DNA of 64,000 nt from CBDCZY01 sp965224745 (GCA_965224745.1 CBDCZY010000001.1:124001-188000), one strand, 5' to 3'. Numbered from the stretch's first letter, positions 8,734-18,840 are shown. A program made the numbers and translations. The notes: a model not told the origin generated them from the sequence alone.

Positions 8734-9234
8734 GTGCAAAGAATAGTTGTAATTTGTTTAAGTTTGGTATCAGGAATATCGTTTTCTATGGCCTCTGATC
8801 AAGTGCTTCCCGCGTTGAATGGTGTTGAAATACCAAAAAACTATAACAACTGGCGGATGATCGGCGTTTCACACCGGCTGGATAAAAAATCGCTTAGAGT
8901 TATTCTAGGGAATACTACTGCGGTCGATTTTGCCAGATCGGGGAAGACAGGGGCATGGCCCGATGGCAGCGTTTTGGCCAAATTGGTTTGGAAGGATAGA
9001 GTTCATCCAGATTGGGATACAGCCATTGTACCTGGAGCTATGCAGCATGCGGAGTTCATGATAAAAGATGCCAAAAAGTATCGAAAAACTGGCGGCTGGG
9101 GGTTTGCACGATGGTTAGGAACGGAACAAAAACCCTACGCTACCGATGGCAGTGCCGATCAGGAATGTTTCGCCTGCCATACTAAAGTAAAAAATAGTGA
9201 TTATGTGTTCACTCAACCTGCAACATTGCCATAA
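8734..9234 (+). CDS. cytochrome P460 family c-type haem protein
   Basis: A 166-residue secreted protein starting at GTG, with GGAG about 9 bases upstream. It has a signal peptide (about 1-20), a WPDGSVLAKLVWK segment (75-87) typical of the family, and one haem-binding motif CFACH at 145-149 near the C-terminus. Cytochrome P460 and the related cytochrome c'-beta are periplasmic haem proteins of ammonia- and methane-oxidising bacteria. P460 oxidises hydroxylamine and c'-beta binds NO; which applies here depends on haem-crosslinking and distal residues that I cannot assign with certainty. The gene stands alone between two inverted copies of a short palindrome. Confidence 0.85.
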   Translation: MQRIVVICLSLVSGISFSMASDQVLPALNGVEIPKNYNNWRMIGVSHRLDKKSLRVILGNTTAVDFARSGKTGAWPDGSVLAKLVWKDRVHPDWDTAIVPGAMQHAEFMIKDAKKYRKTGGWGFARWLGTEQKPYATDGSADQECFACHTKVKNSDYVFTQPATLP

Positions 9235-9242
9235 TTCTACTT

Positions 9243-9280
9243 AGGGGTGAGGATTCAATAATATACGAATCCTCGCTCCT
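9243..9280. repeat. 38-bp palindrome, collapsed MITE relative (right of P460 gene)
   Basis: AGGGGTGAGGATTC (9243-9256) pairs with GAATCCTCGCTCCT (9267-9280). It is the inverted partner of 8482-8519. It lies 9 bases after the P460 stop codon, so it may also end transcription. Confidence 0.75.
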
Positions 9281-9337
9281 TAGGCTGTTTTTTTCTAACA
9301 ATCGTTTTATTGGAAGCTCATGAGTACAGGAGATACC

Positions 9338-10240
9338 ATGACTATTGATTCTCTGAATGACCAGTTCGGTATTGATCATCAACTAAGGTTTGTTAAGGGT
9401 CAAAATGATTTGACCATGATCCAGATAACGTCTGATCTGGCTAAAGCAACGCTATCAACGTATGCGGCTCAGGTACTTTCTTTTCAACCCCATGAAGAGC
9501 CAGAGGATGTTTTTTTTGTCAGTGATGCAGCCTATTATTCATTTGGAAAGGCTATTAGAGGGGGTGTTCCGATTTGTTGGCCCTGGTTTGGGAACGATCC
9601 GACCAATCAAGGCAAACCCTCACATGGTTTTGCCAGAAAACGCGCCTGGCAAGTCAAAGAGACACAAGTGTTGGAAGATGGTTCGATCAGTGTCAAATTG
9701 AGTCTGACAAACTCAGTAGAGACTGAAAAACTATGGCCGCATCGTATCGAATTATTACTGGAAGTTATCGTTAGTAAGGCATTAACTTTAAGATTGATAA
9801 CCAGTAATAATAACCAATATCCTATAACGATCAGCCAGGCGCTCCATGCGTATTTCAAAGTCGGTGATATTTCGAAAGTTCAAATATTGGGGTTGGAAGG
9901 AACCGAATACATTGATCAACTTCACGCTGACAAGCTCAAAACACAAGGCGGTTCGGTTGCTGTTGAAGCTGAAGTAGACAGGATTTATACGCATGTTCCC
10001 AACGAGCTGGTCATTGATGATAAATCGTTAGGCCGACGAATTAAAATCGATACAGAAGGCAGCCAAACGGCGGTAGTATGGAACCCCTGGATAGACAAAG
10101 CAGCACGTATGACTGATCTGGGTGATCAAGAATATCGCACTATGATTTGTGTGGAAACGGCCAATGCGGGGCCGGAATTAATTACTATCCCGGCGGGTGA
10201 AAGTTATCAAATGACAGCAACTTATTCTGTCAAACGATGA
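9338..10240 (+). CDS. D-hexose-6-phosphate mutarotase (YeaD family, aldose-1-epimerase fold)
   Basis: A 300-residue cytoplasmic protein of the YeaD family, which interconverts alpha and beta anomers of hexose 6-phosphates. Family hallmarks are GGVPICWPWFG followed by SHGFARKRAW, containing a catalytic histidine, and a C-terminal NAGPELITIPAGESYQM stretch. I chose the ATG at 9338 because AGGAG sits 7 bases upstream; the frame also opens at 9320. It is monocistronic, with the collapsed palindrome before it and about 130 bases before the next gene. Confidence 0.88.
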   Translation: MTIDSLNDQFGIDHQLRFVKGQNDLTMIQITSDLAKATLSTYAAQVLSFQPHEEPEDVFFVSDAAYYSFGKAIRGGVPICWPWFGNDPTNQGKPSHGFARKRAWQVKETQVLEDGSISVKLSLTNSVETEKLWPHRIELLLEVIVSKALTLRLITSNNNQYPITISQALHAYFKVGDISKVQILGLEGTEYIDQLHADKLKTQGGSVAVEAEVDRIYTHVPNELVIDDKSLGRRIKIDTEGSQTAVVWNPWIDKAARMTDLGDQEYRTMICVETANAGPELITIPAGESYQMTATYSVKR

Positions 10241-10371
10241 GTGCATATTAATCTTTTGGCTTAATATGCATAAAATAGCGGGTTAGACACGACATCACGA
10301 ATTTCTTTTCGTATAATGACTCTCTTTTTTTGCTTCGGATTTACGTTCCGAAACGCAAAGAGGTTGCGAGA

Positions 10372-11343
10372 ATGTCCAAGATTGTTGTTTGTGCGCTGTA
10401 TAAATTTGTTACATTGGAAAATTTCCAGGCACTTCGTCGTCCTTTGTTAAAAACCATGTTGGAAAACGAAGTTCGTGGTACGTTGTTACTGGCTCGTGAA
10501 GGTATTAATGGTACCATTGCAGGTAGCCGCGAGAGTATTGATGTGGTATTGGATTGGTTACGACAAGATCCGCGGTTGAGTCAACTTGATTGCAAGGAAT
10601 CGTTTACCGATGAAGCTCCCTTTTACCGCAGCAAAGTAAAGTTGAAAAAGGAAATCGTGACGATGGGAGTAGAAGGCATTGATCCTAATCGAGCGGTGGG
10701 CACTTATGTAGATCCCAAAGACTGGAACCAGTTGATCAGCGATCCAAATGTGTTGTTGGTGGATACGCGTAACAAATACGAATATCAAATTGGCACGTTT
10801 AAAAAGGCCATTAACCCCAATACTGATAGTTTTCGAGAGTTTCCAGAATTTGTTAAAGAACACCTCTCATCGCAAAAAAATAAAAAAATTGCCATGTTTT
10901 GTACTGGCGGTATCCGCTGTGAAAAATCTACAGCATACCTGAAAGAGCAGGGTTTCGATGAAGTCTATCACCTACGAGGCGGGATTTTGAAATACCTTGA
11001 GAGTGTACCGGAAGAACAAACGTTGTGGCAGGGCGAGTGCTTCGTTTTTGATGATCGGGTGACTGTCAATCATCGTCTTGAACAGGGCGGCTATGACCAA
11101 TGCCATGCTTGCCGCTTACCCTTGTCGGAGAGTGATATGACCAGTGAGAAATATCAGCAGGGAGTGAGTTGCCCCAGCTGCTTTGATGCTGTCTCTGTAA
11201 AAGATAAAGCCCGCTTTCAAGAGCGTGAAAAACAAATGGAATTAGCAAAAAAACGAGGCGAAGCTCATATAGGTACGGATGCGGCTAAGCTGATTCAAGC
11301 TAGAAGGGATGCTAAAAAACAGCAACAACAAAGTCAGCAGTAA
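10372..11343 (+). CDS. trhO: rhodanese-type tRNA uridine hydroxylase TrhO (YceA family)
   Basis: A 323-residue protein with an N-terminal ferredoxin-like/acylphosphatase-like domain, a central rhodanese domain holding the active Cys in CTGGIRC (C177 and C183), and a C-terminal Cys-rich part (CHACRLP ... CPSC) ending in a charged, Gln-rich tail. This is the TrhO/YceA architecture, which hydroxylates U34 of certain tRNAs on the way to 5-carboxymethoxyuridine. The ATG at 10372 has GAGG 7-10 bases upstream; the longer frame from a TTG at 10330 adds 14 unlikely residues. Confidence 0.9.
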   Translation: MSKIVVCALYKFVTLENFQALRRPLLKTMLENEVRGTLLLAREGINGTIAGSRESIDVVLDWLRQDPRLSQLDCKESFTDEAPFYRSKVKLKKEIVTMGVEGIDPNRAVGTYVDPKDWNQLISDPNVLLVDTRNKYEYQIGTFKKAINPNTDSFREFPEFVKEHLSSQKNKKIAMFCTGGIRCEKSTAYLKEQGFDEVYHLRGGILKYLESVPEEQTLWQGECFVFDDRVTVNHRLEQGGYDQCHACRLPLSESDMTSEKYQQGVSCPSCFDAVSVKDKARFQEREKQMELAKKRGEAHIGTDAAKLIQARRDAKKQQQQSQQ

Positions 11344-11485
11344 TAGGGAAGGGGGTTTTCTGCAACAAAGATTACCATAGCAGCACTTGTAGTTAATGGG
11401 GCTGCCTTTTTAAAGAATACTCAATAGTCTTAGGCCAACCGAATAGTTATTGAGAATACCTCAACTATTTGATTAATTAATACCT

Positions 11486-14400
11486 ATGAAACAGCATAAT
11501 TTTAAACTCGGGATACCTGGATTCGAATACCAAGACTTATATGATCATCAACGCCTCAAAGCGTTATATGAGGTGTTCGATGAATCGATCAAGCGGCACG
11601 ACAGTGAGCTGCACACTGATTTTACAGCCTATCGGGATTGCCAGGGTGAGGGTATGGATCCGACCAGGATATCAGACCATATTGTCAAAATGGGTCCTTA
11701 CGTTGGAAAATTTATAGCCGAATTATTTCATGTGACGGCTGAGCGAGATCTTCAAGCACAACACATTCAACAAGAATTCGAAACCATCTTCACCTATAAA
11801 ACCGAGTTGGTTAACAAGCTGGCCGCCAAGTTCAAAAATCAAACCGCCGATGACTGGGATCTATTAAATATAGATCAACGTTTCCGTTTGTTAGTTGCAG
11901 TTAGTTCTCCCATCAACAATAAAGACTCCGATGAAGAGAAAAAGATTGCTGATGTTGGAGCGACCATCGCCTTGTTGGCCAAACATTACACACAAGTAGC
12001 GAAAGACAAACCGGGCATCGTCGCAGATGCCAATCAGCAAGCAGCTGAGCTGCGTAGCCAGTTAAAGGCAGATCAACTAGCTGCAGAAGCATTTGCTGAG
12101 AATTTGGCAATGCCTGAAGAGGCCGATTTTATTAATGCGCTGCTGGATCTGGTTCAGCATTGGAGTTATGCCGCAGGTCAAAATTTAATACCGGGTATTG
12201 ATACAACTCAGTGGCTAAGTTTCAAATCGCCCGAAAAGCGCGATTTTAATCACTTGGTTGAACATGAAATTCTTGATCAAGGTACTCATGATGTTTGGGT
12301 CGGTCCTGAGAAACGTCGTCGAAAGCGAGATGGTTTTGCTTTGACAGATGAACGTTTTAACGAACGTGAAACTCTTTACGAGGTCAATCATTGCATCTAC
12401 TGCCATGAACGAGACACTGATTCGTGCGCCAAAGGTATGCGCAACAAAAAGACCAATGCTTTCAAGGATAACCCTCTTGGCGTTACCATCACCGGCTGCC
12501 CGTTAGAAGAAAAAATTTCCGAAATGCATCTGGTAAAACGTGAAGGCGATAACATCGGTGCACTGGCAATCATCATGATTGATAATCCGATGTGTCCTGG
12601 AACAGGTCACCGGATTTGTAATGATTGTATGAAAGGCTGTATTTATCAAAAAACCGAGCCGGTCAATATTCCCCAAATCGAAACCAATGTGCTAACCGAT
12701 ACATTGTTTATGCCCTATGGTTTTGAAATCTATCAGCTGTTAACGCGCTGGAATCCACTTAACGTTAAGCGGCCTTATGCCTTGCCTTATAATGGCAAAA
12801 ACACGTTGGTGGTGGGACTGGGTCCGGCGGGTTATACCATGAGCCATTTCCTTTTAAACGAAGGCTTTGGTGTGGCTGCTATTGATGCTTTAAAAATTGA
12901 GCCTTTGCCCGTTGAGCTGGTAGGCGATGCCAACACGATACCTGAACCGATCGTGGATTTCAAAAGTATCTATGAAGACCTCGATAAACGCATGCTGGCT
13001 GGTTTCGGCGGTGTAGCGGAATATGGTATTACCGTTCGTTGGGATAAAAACTTTTTGAAAGTAATCTATCTGACTTTGGCGCGTCGCAAGGCGTTTCGTG
13101 CATACGGCGGCGTCCGTTTCGGCGGCACCTTAACGATTGATGATGCCTGGTCTCTTGGTTTCGATCACATCTGTGTGGCCTCCGGTGCGGGGAAACCAAC
13201 TGTTATCAATATCAAGAATAACCTGATCCGCGGTATTCGCAAGGCGTCCGATTTTCTAATGGCATTGCAATTAACCGGTGCTGCGAAAGCGTCGTCAATG
13301 GCGAATCTTCAAGTTCGATTGCCGGCAGGTGTTATCGGTGGTGGTCTGACAGGTATTGATACCACGACTGAACTGCTCGCGTATTATCCAACCCAAGTGG
13401 AAAAAATCCTTAATCGTTTTGAAAGGCTGAGCGAAATTTACGGAGGGGACGTCGTTCGTAGTCGCTATGATAAAGAAGAAACCGAAATTTTAGAGGAGTT
13501 TCTCGTGCATGGTAAGGAGATACGTGCGGAACGTCAACGCGCCGAAACCAAGGGTGAAGCGCCGGACTTTCATCCGCTGCTGGAAAAGTGGGGAGGCGTG
13601 ACCATGTTTTATCGCAAAGGCATGAAAGATGCGCCGGCCTATCGGCAAAATCATGAAGAGATTGCCGAAGCGCTGGATGAAGGCATCAAGTTGGCGGAAG
13701 GCATGAGTCCGCTGGCGGCCATGCCGGATGAATATGGTCATCTCAAAGCAGTTCAATTCGATAAATTAACCGATCAAGAAGGTCGTTGGGTTAGTAAGAA
13801 TGAAACCGTTGAAGTGCCGTTGCGGGGGCTTTATGTCGCTGCTGGAACGTCCCCGAATACTATTTACCAGAGCGAGTATCCTGACACCTTCAAGATGGAT
13901 AACAAGTTTTTTCAACGTTATCAACCTGAATGGAACGATGGCGATCTTGAGTTGGTACCCATGGCCGATACTGAAGCGCCGAAACTGGGTAAACCAGCGC
14001 CACTCACTTCGTATCAAAAAGAAGGTAAATACATCAGTTTCTACGGGGATAATCATCCGGTTTATGCCGGTAATGTGGTCAAGGCTATGGCTAGTGCCAA
14101 AGACGGCTATCCTTACGTGGTAAAACTATTTGAACAAGAACTGGCCAAGCTTGATACGACAAAACAAGATCAACGCGATGCGTCCTTGCAACAACTTTAT
14201 GCAATGTTGGATGAGAAATTGGTCGCTACCATCGTTGCTATTCATCGATTGACTCCAACGATTATTGATGTAGTTGTTAAAGCGCCAATGCAAGCTGAAA
14301 AATTCCACCCTGGGCAATTTTATCGTGTGCAGAATTATGAAGCATTGGCGCCGGTAGAAGAAGGAACAGTCTTGGCAGCAGAAGGCTTGGCGCTGACCGG

Positions 14401-15202
14401 TGCTGATGTCGATCGGGAACAAGGGACTATATCTTTAATTGCGCTGGAAATGGGGTCTTCGTCCAAATTGTGTGCGACCTGGAAAGTGGGTGATCCGTTA
14501 GTGGTTATGGGCGTTACCGGTGCCCCCACAGAAATTCCTTCTGATAAAACCGTGATGCTGGTGGGCGGGGGGTTAGGTAATGCCGTATTGTTTTCAATCG
14601 GTAAAGCGCTGCGTGCTGCTGGTAATAAGGTGATTTATTTTGCCGGATATAAATTTAATCAGGATGTGTTTAAAGTGGAAGAAATCGAGGCCGCTTCGGA
14701 TACCATTATCTGGTCGGTCGATGACACACCGGGCGCCGAATCGATTACCCCATCACGTCCTCAGGATAAGGCGTTTGTAGGCAATATAATTCAAGCGATG
14801 GTAGCTTATGCAACCGGTGAGTTGGGTAATAAGACTATCGAGCTTAATGATGTCGATAATATGGTGGTTATAGGTTCCGACCGAATGATGAGCGCGGTCA
14901 AAGAGGCACGTTTTACCACGCTAAAACCTTACCTGAAAGAACATGCCGCTATTGGTTCCATCAATTCACCAATGCAATGCATGATGAAAGGCGTTTGTGC
15001 CCAATGTTTATGTAAGCATAAAGATCCCGAAACCGGTGAGGAATACTTTGTTTATTCCTGTTACAACCAAGACCAGGATTTAGACCGAGTCGATTTCCCA
15101 CACCTTAACGCCCGCCTCAGGCAAAACAGCGTGCAGGAAAAGCTATCAAATTTATGGTTGGAATACTTAATCGAAAAGCAGCAAGAGAAAGGGGTGGCTT
15201 AA
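11486..15202 (+). CDS. giant FAD/NAD(P)- and Fe-S-dependent oxidoreductase (GltD-like fused to DHOD-B-like reductase)
   Basis: A 1238-residue multidomain enzyme. Residues 1-300 are helical and unassigned. Cys ligands follow at 303, 306, 314 and 338, then 370, 378, 381 and 385 (CPGTGHRICNDCMKGC), resembling the Fe-S domain of the GltD/dihydropyrimidine-dehydrogenase group. A first dinucleotide fold has GLGPAG at 444-449, a second GGGLTG near 617. From about 925 a ferredoxin-reductase-like module follows (FHPGQFYRV, then GGGLGNAVL near 1025). It ends in a Cys cluster, MKGVCAQCLCKHKD, as in the [2Fe-2S] subunit of dihydroorotate dehydrogenase B. This suggests electron transfer or bifurcation between NAD(P)H and an unknown partner. 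The gene is solitary; its substrate is unknown. Confidence 0.82.
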   Translation: MKQHNFKLGIPGFEYQDLYDHQRLKALYEVFDESIKRHDSELHTDFTAYRDCQGEGMDPTRISDHIVKMGPYVGKFIAELFHVTAERDLQAQHIQQEFETIFTYKTELVNKLAAKFKNQTADDWDLLNIDQRFRLLVAVSSPINNKDSDEEKKIADVGATIALLAKHYTQVAKDKPGIVADANQQAAELRSQLKADQLAAEAFAENLAMPEEADFINALLDLVQHWSYAAGQNLIPGIDTTQWLSFKSPEKRDFNHLVEHEILDQGTHDVWVGPEKRRRKRDGFALTDERFNERETLYEVNHCIYCHERDTDSCAKGMRNKKTNAFKDNPLGVTITGCPLEEKISEMHLVKREGDNIGALAIIMIDNPMCPGTGHRICNDCMKGCIYQKTEPVNIPQIETNVLTDTLFMPYGFEIYQLLTRWNPLNVKRPYALPYNGKNTLVVGLGPAGYTMSHFLLNEGFGVAAIDALKIEPLPVELVGDANTIPEPIVDFKSIYEDLDKRMLAGFGGVAEYGITVRWDKNFLKVIYLTLARRKAFRAYGGVRFGGTLTIDDAWSLGFDHICVASGAGKPTVINIKNNLIRGIRKASDFLMALQLTGAAKASSMANLQVRLPAGVIGGGLTGIDTTTELLAYYPTQVEKILNRFERLSEIYGGDVVRSRYDKEETEILEEFLVHGKEIRAERQRAETKGEAPDFHPLLEKWGGVTMFYRKGMKDAPAYRQNHEEIAEALDEGIKLAEGMSPLAAMPDEYGHLKAVQFDKLTDQEGRWVSKNETVEVPLRGLYVAAGTSPNTIYQSEYPDTFKMDNKFFQRYQPEWNDGDLELVPMADTEAPKLGKPAPLTSYQKEGKYISFYGDNHPVYAGNVVKAMASAKDGYPYVVKLFEQELAKLDTTKQDQRDASLQQLYAMLDEKLVATIVAIHRLTPTIIDVVVKAPMQAEKFHPGQFYRVQNYEALAPVEEGTVLAAEGLALTGADVDREQGTISLIALEMGSSSKLCATWKVGDPLVVMGVTGAPTEIPSDKTVMLVGGGLGNAVLFSIGKALRAAGNKVIYFAGYKFNQDVFKVEEIEAASDTIIWSVDDTPGAESITPSRPQDKAFVGNIIQAMVAYATGELGNKTIELNDVDNMVVIGSDRMMSAVKEARFTTLKPYLKEHAAIGSINSPMQCMMKGVCAQCLCKHKDPETGEEYFVYSCYNQDQDLDRVDFPHLNARLRQNSVQEKLSNLWLEYLIEKQQEKGVA

Positions 15203-15269
15203 TTGTTATTTACTTCAACTAGTTAAGCTACAGCCAGTACGACTCATAATTTGCTTTTAAAGGATTGAA

Positions 15270-16316
15270 ATGCATTGGCCCGAGCTAATTGATTGGTCCC
15301 TTCAAAAGCATAAAAAAGGACTTTACCAGCTTTCAAAACACTTTAATCAGTTTGAGCCTGATTTTTTTAAACTATTAGAGATTTTTGCCCAGATCGAACT
15401 TTCTCGTTCTAATAATATTGTTGGAATTCAAGAAAAGATTAAAGAAGAAACATCAAGTTTTGATAGGTTCTTGTCATTTGGTTCGGAATTGGTATTCGCA
15501 AATGAATTTGTATTCAAAGGCTTTGGGGTTGAACTTTATGTAGGGAATGAAGCTATGTGGGAACAACCTAATTCTTCGAGTATACCAACGCCTGATTTAT
15601 CTGTGGATCTTAGAGTTATGAAAATGTTTACTGAAGTGGCTAGGGTGTCGGGTGATGAAACAACTTCCGATATAGCTGCATTGATTAATCCAACAATTAG
15701 AGAACTAGGTTTTAGAGTAGATATTATATATTCAGAAAGATTTTCTATTCCGGTTATATCTTCTTCTGAAAGGACGAATAGGGAAAAACTGGTTAGTGAA
15801 TTTGTTGAAAAGTTTTACGAAGTTATTGATTCAATTGAAAAAAGTTCTCTACCACAAACCATTGATTTTTTGGACTGTAAAGTTACTTTTACAAAGCCCT
15901 TAAAAGGAAAGGAAGGGTATTATGCTGGTGACAATACTGCAGCGATAATTGTTCCTACAGAAAATATTCTAAAACAAATAAAAAAAGTCATTCTTTCTAA
16001 GGCAATTAAAAGGAAGAAATGGCCTTCTTCGTTACAGAATGAACCGTATTTAATAGCCTTAGATGTCCATCAAACATTTTTACTAAAAGAAGATCTTGAT
16101 TCTCTTCTTTATGGTAAACGTACCTTTTTCCAAGATTGTGAACCGGTTTATTCAGAGCCCCCTCTTGTTCAGGCAGCAAAGCAAAATGGATGGGCTGAGT
16201 TTTTGGAAAAAGTTGGCTTTAGTCAAAATGAAAAATGTCCAGTGACAGAGGTTGGGCTATTTATTACCTCTGAACAGGTCTGTAGAAATATATCAGGTAT
16301 TTTTATCAGACTTCAC
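15270..16316 (+). pseudogene. unknown gene, 5' part, interrupted by IS21
   Basis: A 349-codon open frame runs up to the IS21 left end at 16317 and then continues 17 codons into IS sequence. Removing the IS and one target copy rejoins it in frame with 18731 onward (SGIFIRLH + EEFIYLPNPFA). AT content is higher than in the neighbours. The middle holds PTPDLSVDLRVMKMFTEVAR, faintly like a PD-(D/E)XK nuclease core, and the tail resembles proteins of unknown function; both are weak similarities. The truncated product is unlikely to be native. RBS AAAGGA lies 6-11 bases before the ATG. Confidence 0.7.
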
Positions 16317-16384
16317 TGTCTCGCGTCAATTACTTTGTCCGGTTTGGCGACAATTATGATGGCCGGTTGAGTGATTAAGGTTTT

Positions 16385-17122
16385 TTATGATTTTTTCTGA
16401 TGTTTCCTCCTGTAACTGTTGCCGTCGATTTCAAGAATCGTGGCATGATGGATAATGCGGTCAATGGCGGCTACGGTCATTAATGTATCCGGGAATATCT
16501 GATCCCAGTGACTGAATGGCTGGTTTGATGTGATGATCAAGCTGCCACTTTCATAACGATGAGCAATAAACTCAAACAGGACCTGGGTTTCTGAATCCGT
16601 TTTTTTAACATAACCAATATCATCGATAATGAGTACACGATATTTATCCAGTCGACTCATCACAGCCATTAAATCCAGCTCTTTTTTGGCCTGCTGCAGT
16701 AATTGCACCAGTGCGGTGGCAGCCAACCATTTTACCCGGATGCCTTGTTCGATAAGATGAAGCCCCAAAGCAGAAGCAATATGCGATTTACCGACACCGG
16801 AAGGGCCAATCAATAAAACATTATCTGCCTGTAGCGCCCACTGGGTATTATCGCGCAGCCCAATCACTTTCTTTTGAATGGTTTCCGGTAATTCATCAAA
16901 GCCTAAGGTGGCAAAACTTTTGCCCCGGGGTAATTTGGCTTCTTTGGTCCAGTTGCAAACTCGCGTTTCAAAGCGCCGTGCAATTTCATTTTCACACAGT
17001 TTAGACAGGTATTGGCTATAGCCCCATGCCTGTTTTGTGGCCTGTTCCTGATAAGCTTCATAATATTGCCAAAAAGCCAGCAAGCGAAGTTCTTTTAACA
17101 TCATTGGCAAACCATCACTCAC
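16385..17122 (-). CDS. istB: IS21-family helper ATPase IstB
   Basis: A 245-residue AAA+ ATPase of the DnaC/IstB type with Walker A GPSGVGKSH (about 107-115) and Walker B VLIIDDIGYV. IstB assists the transposase in target selection. Its start overlaps the end of istA by eight bases, the usual coupled arrangement. The length is normal, so it looks functional. Confidence 0.93.
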   Translation of the reverse strand: MSDGLPMMLKELRLLAFWQYYEAYQEQATKQAWGYSQYLSKLCENEIARRFETRVCNWTKEAKLPRGKSFATLGFDELPETIQKKVIGLRDNTQWALQADNVLLIGPSGVGKSHIASALGLHLIEQGIRVKWLAATALVQLLQQAKKELDLMAVMSRLDKYRVLIIDDIGYVKKTDSETQVLFEFIAHRYESGSLIITSNQPFSHWDQIFPDTLMTVAAIDRIIHHATILEIDGNSYRRKHQKKS

Positions 17123-18626
17123 AGCACACCTCCTGTCTCATCCACTGACCGGTCAGTAGTTGATCATAGTCAGCAACCTGGTGTTGGCGTAGCGGTATCG
17201 GTGGCGGTGTACTGTGTTGTAAATACCTTGCCTGCAGGGATGTTAAATCGGGCAAGGCACCTTGTTCTGCCTGTCGCATTAGCTCAGTTGCCAGGGCACT
17301 TTCGCAATCATAATCATAGGCAAAGCGTAAAACAGCAACCATCCACTTGCATGCTTCTTGCGGTGTAAACTGTTTCTCTGCCTGCTTCCATAAAGCCCGA
17401 TATTGCGTGTTAGGCAAAATATTATCGCGAAACTGTGAGAAGCGGAAGGCTTGTGGTTTGGCTGCCAGAGAATGAATGATATGCCGGTAATCTATTCGTC
17501 GCGCTCGGCCGGTGGGCGTTGTTGGATAAATCCGAGGCAGATTGATCACCCGAGTTTGGCCAACAAAGCAGACCAAACGATCATGGTAGAGATGCACCCT
17601 GACGCTTTCACCGATAAGGCGTGAAGGGACGGTATACAATGCGCGTTTTACAGCAATGGTACTGCTGGTGGTGACTTTTACCGACAGCTCAGCATAATCA
17701 ACAAATCGGTGTTTGGGTAAGGCTAACAGGGTTTTGTGCTCTTCGGCCAACCTGCCTTTGCATCGTCTGTTCAGTTTGTCGACAATGTGTTCAAGAAACT
17801 CTCGATAAGCACGGAGTGTAGAAAAATCATTCGAACCGCGTAACTTTATGGCTTGATCAATGCGACGTTTTAATGAGCCATGCGGTGCTTCAATGGCGCC
17901 ATTTTCATGACTAATGCCCAGATTATTGATGGTGGGCCGCATGCCATAATGCTTACATAAATCATGATAGTCTTCCGTCAGTCGCTGTTTTTCTACGTTA
18001 TTGACGTAAGCCGCACTGAGGCTGTCTGTACGATGTTCCTTTGGTGAACCGCCTAAGGTGTGTAATGCACTTTGTAAGCCGTCAGCCAGTGCACTGTAGC
18101 TTTCTCCGCCCTGAATAACATGGACATGACGCCAACCACTAAAAGCCAGGCGAAACTGGTACAGTAAATGTGCGAACGCCTTCCCGTCTATCGTAATGAC
18201 GGTATTGGGGTGCGTAAAATCAGATAGTCCCTGATGACCCGCAGGTACCGACTGACGAAACATGACTTCTTTGTCCGGGCCTTGTGTGGCCTGCCAGTGT
18301 TTAACACGTCTTTGCAGTGTCCGAAGGTATTTCTCTGGATACTTTCCCGGATGCTGCTCATCCAGATGCTCCCACAGGGTAATGCCAGTTAAGGACGATT
18401 CATCTTCTAATAACGGAACCAGTTCTGAGTCCCATACGGCTTCTAATGGATCTTTGCGCGTTCGCCACTTTCGTTCTTTGTGTTCAGCTCTTTCACCTTT
18501 TTCGATCCGGCAACCTGATCGAACACTGATGCCGGCTTTTGCTGCGGATGTCTCCTGCGTACAACCTGTCTGACGATTTTTCATATAACTATTTTCCTGT
18601 AATTGAGTGATGTGTTTACCGGACAA
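17115..18626 (-). CDS. istA: IS21-family transposase IstA
   Basis: A 503-residue transposase with an N-terminal helix-turn-helix, a DDE integrase core (from about VITIDGKAFAHLL through the H-E-N-G-A-I-E region) and a C-terminal beta-barrel-like domain. It starts at TTG 18626, where AGGAGG lies about seven bases upstream and the protein begins MSGKHIT, as IstA proteins usually do. Intact; makes the cut and joins the strands for transposition. Confidence 0.92.
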   Translation of the reverse strand: MSGKHITQLQENSYMKNRQTGCTQETSAAKAGISVRSGCRIEKGERAEHKERKWRTRKDPLEAVWDSELVPLLEDESSLTGITLWEHLDEQHPGKYPEKYLRTLQRRVKHWQATQGPDKEVMFRQSVPAGHQGLSDFTHPNTVITIDGKAFAHLLYQFRLAFSGWRHVHVIQGGESYSALADGLQSALHTLGGSPKEHRTDSLSAAYVNNVEKQRLTEDYHDLCKHYGMRPTINNLGISHENGAIEAPHGSLKRRIDQAIKLRGSNDFSTLRAYREFLEHIVDKLNRRCKGRLAEEHKTLLALPKHRFVDYAELSVKVTTSSTIAVKRALYTVPSRLIGESVRVHLYHDRLVCFVGQTRVINLPRIYPTTPTGRARRIDYRHIIHSLAAKPQAFRFSQFRDNILPNTQYRALWKQAEKQFTPQEACKWMVAVLRFAYDYDCESALATELMRQAEQGALPDLTSLQARYLQHSTPPPIPLRQHQVADYDQLLTGQWMRQEVCCE

Positions 18627-18730
18627 GTCACTTCCTCCTAAGAGTAAAAAGTACTTATCAGTTTATACACTCAACCGGTCAAGATAATTGTCGTCTGACC
18701 GGACAGGTTAATTGTCGCCTAACACTTCAC

Positions 18731-18840
18731 GAAGAATTTATTTATCTGCCTAACCCCTTTGCTGAAAAGAAAATTAATTCTTTTGAATTACTGGATATTT
18801 TAGCTGGAAAGAGCAATAAAAAATTAAAAAGTGTGCAGTC
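18731..18840 (+). pseudogene. 3' part of the IS21-interrupted gene
   Basis: After the second CTTCAC copy the frame continues EEFIYLPNPFAEKKINSFEL then LDILAGKSNKKLK. It is in phase with 15270-16316 if the IS is excised. It then runs into sequence that belongs to an antitoxin remnant in another frame, so the original C-terminus is uncertain. Confidence 0.55.

Larger units (their letters stand above)
16317..18724 (-). mobile_element. complete IS21-family element
   Basis: Both ends carry the long, multiply repeated termini typical of IS21. 16317-16373 and the reverse complement of 18668-18724 align over about 57 bases, each with copies of the CGACAATTA and CCGGT motifs, beginning TG and ending CA. 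CTTCAC flanks both sides (16311-16316 and 18725-18730; 7 bases if the terminal A is counted as host). It holds intact istA and istB. Confidence 0.9.
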
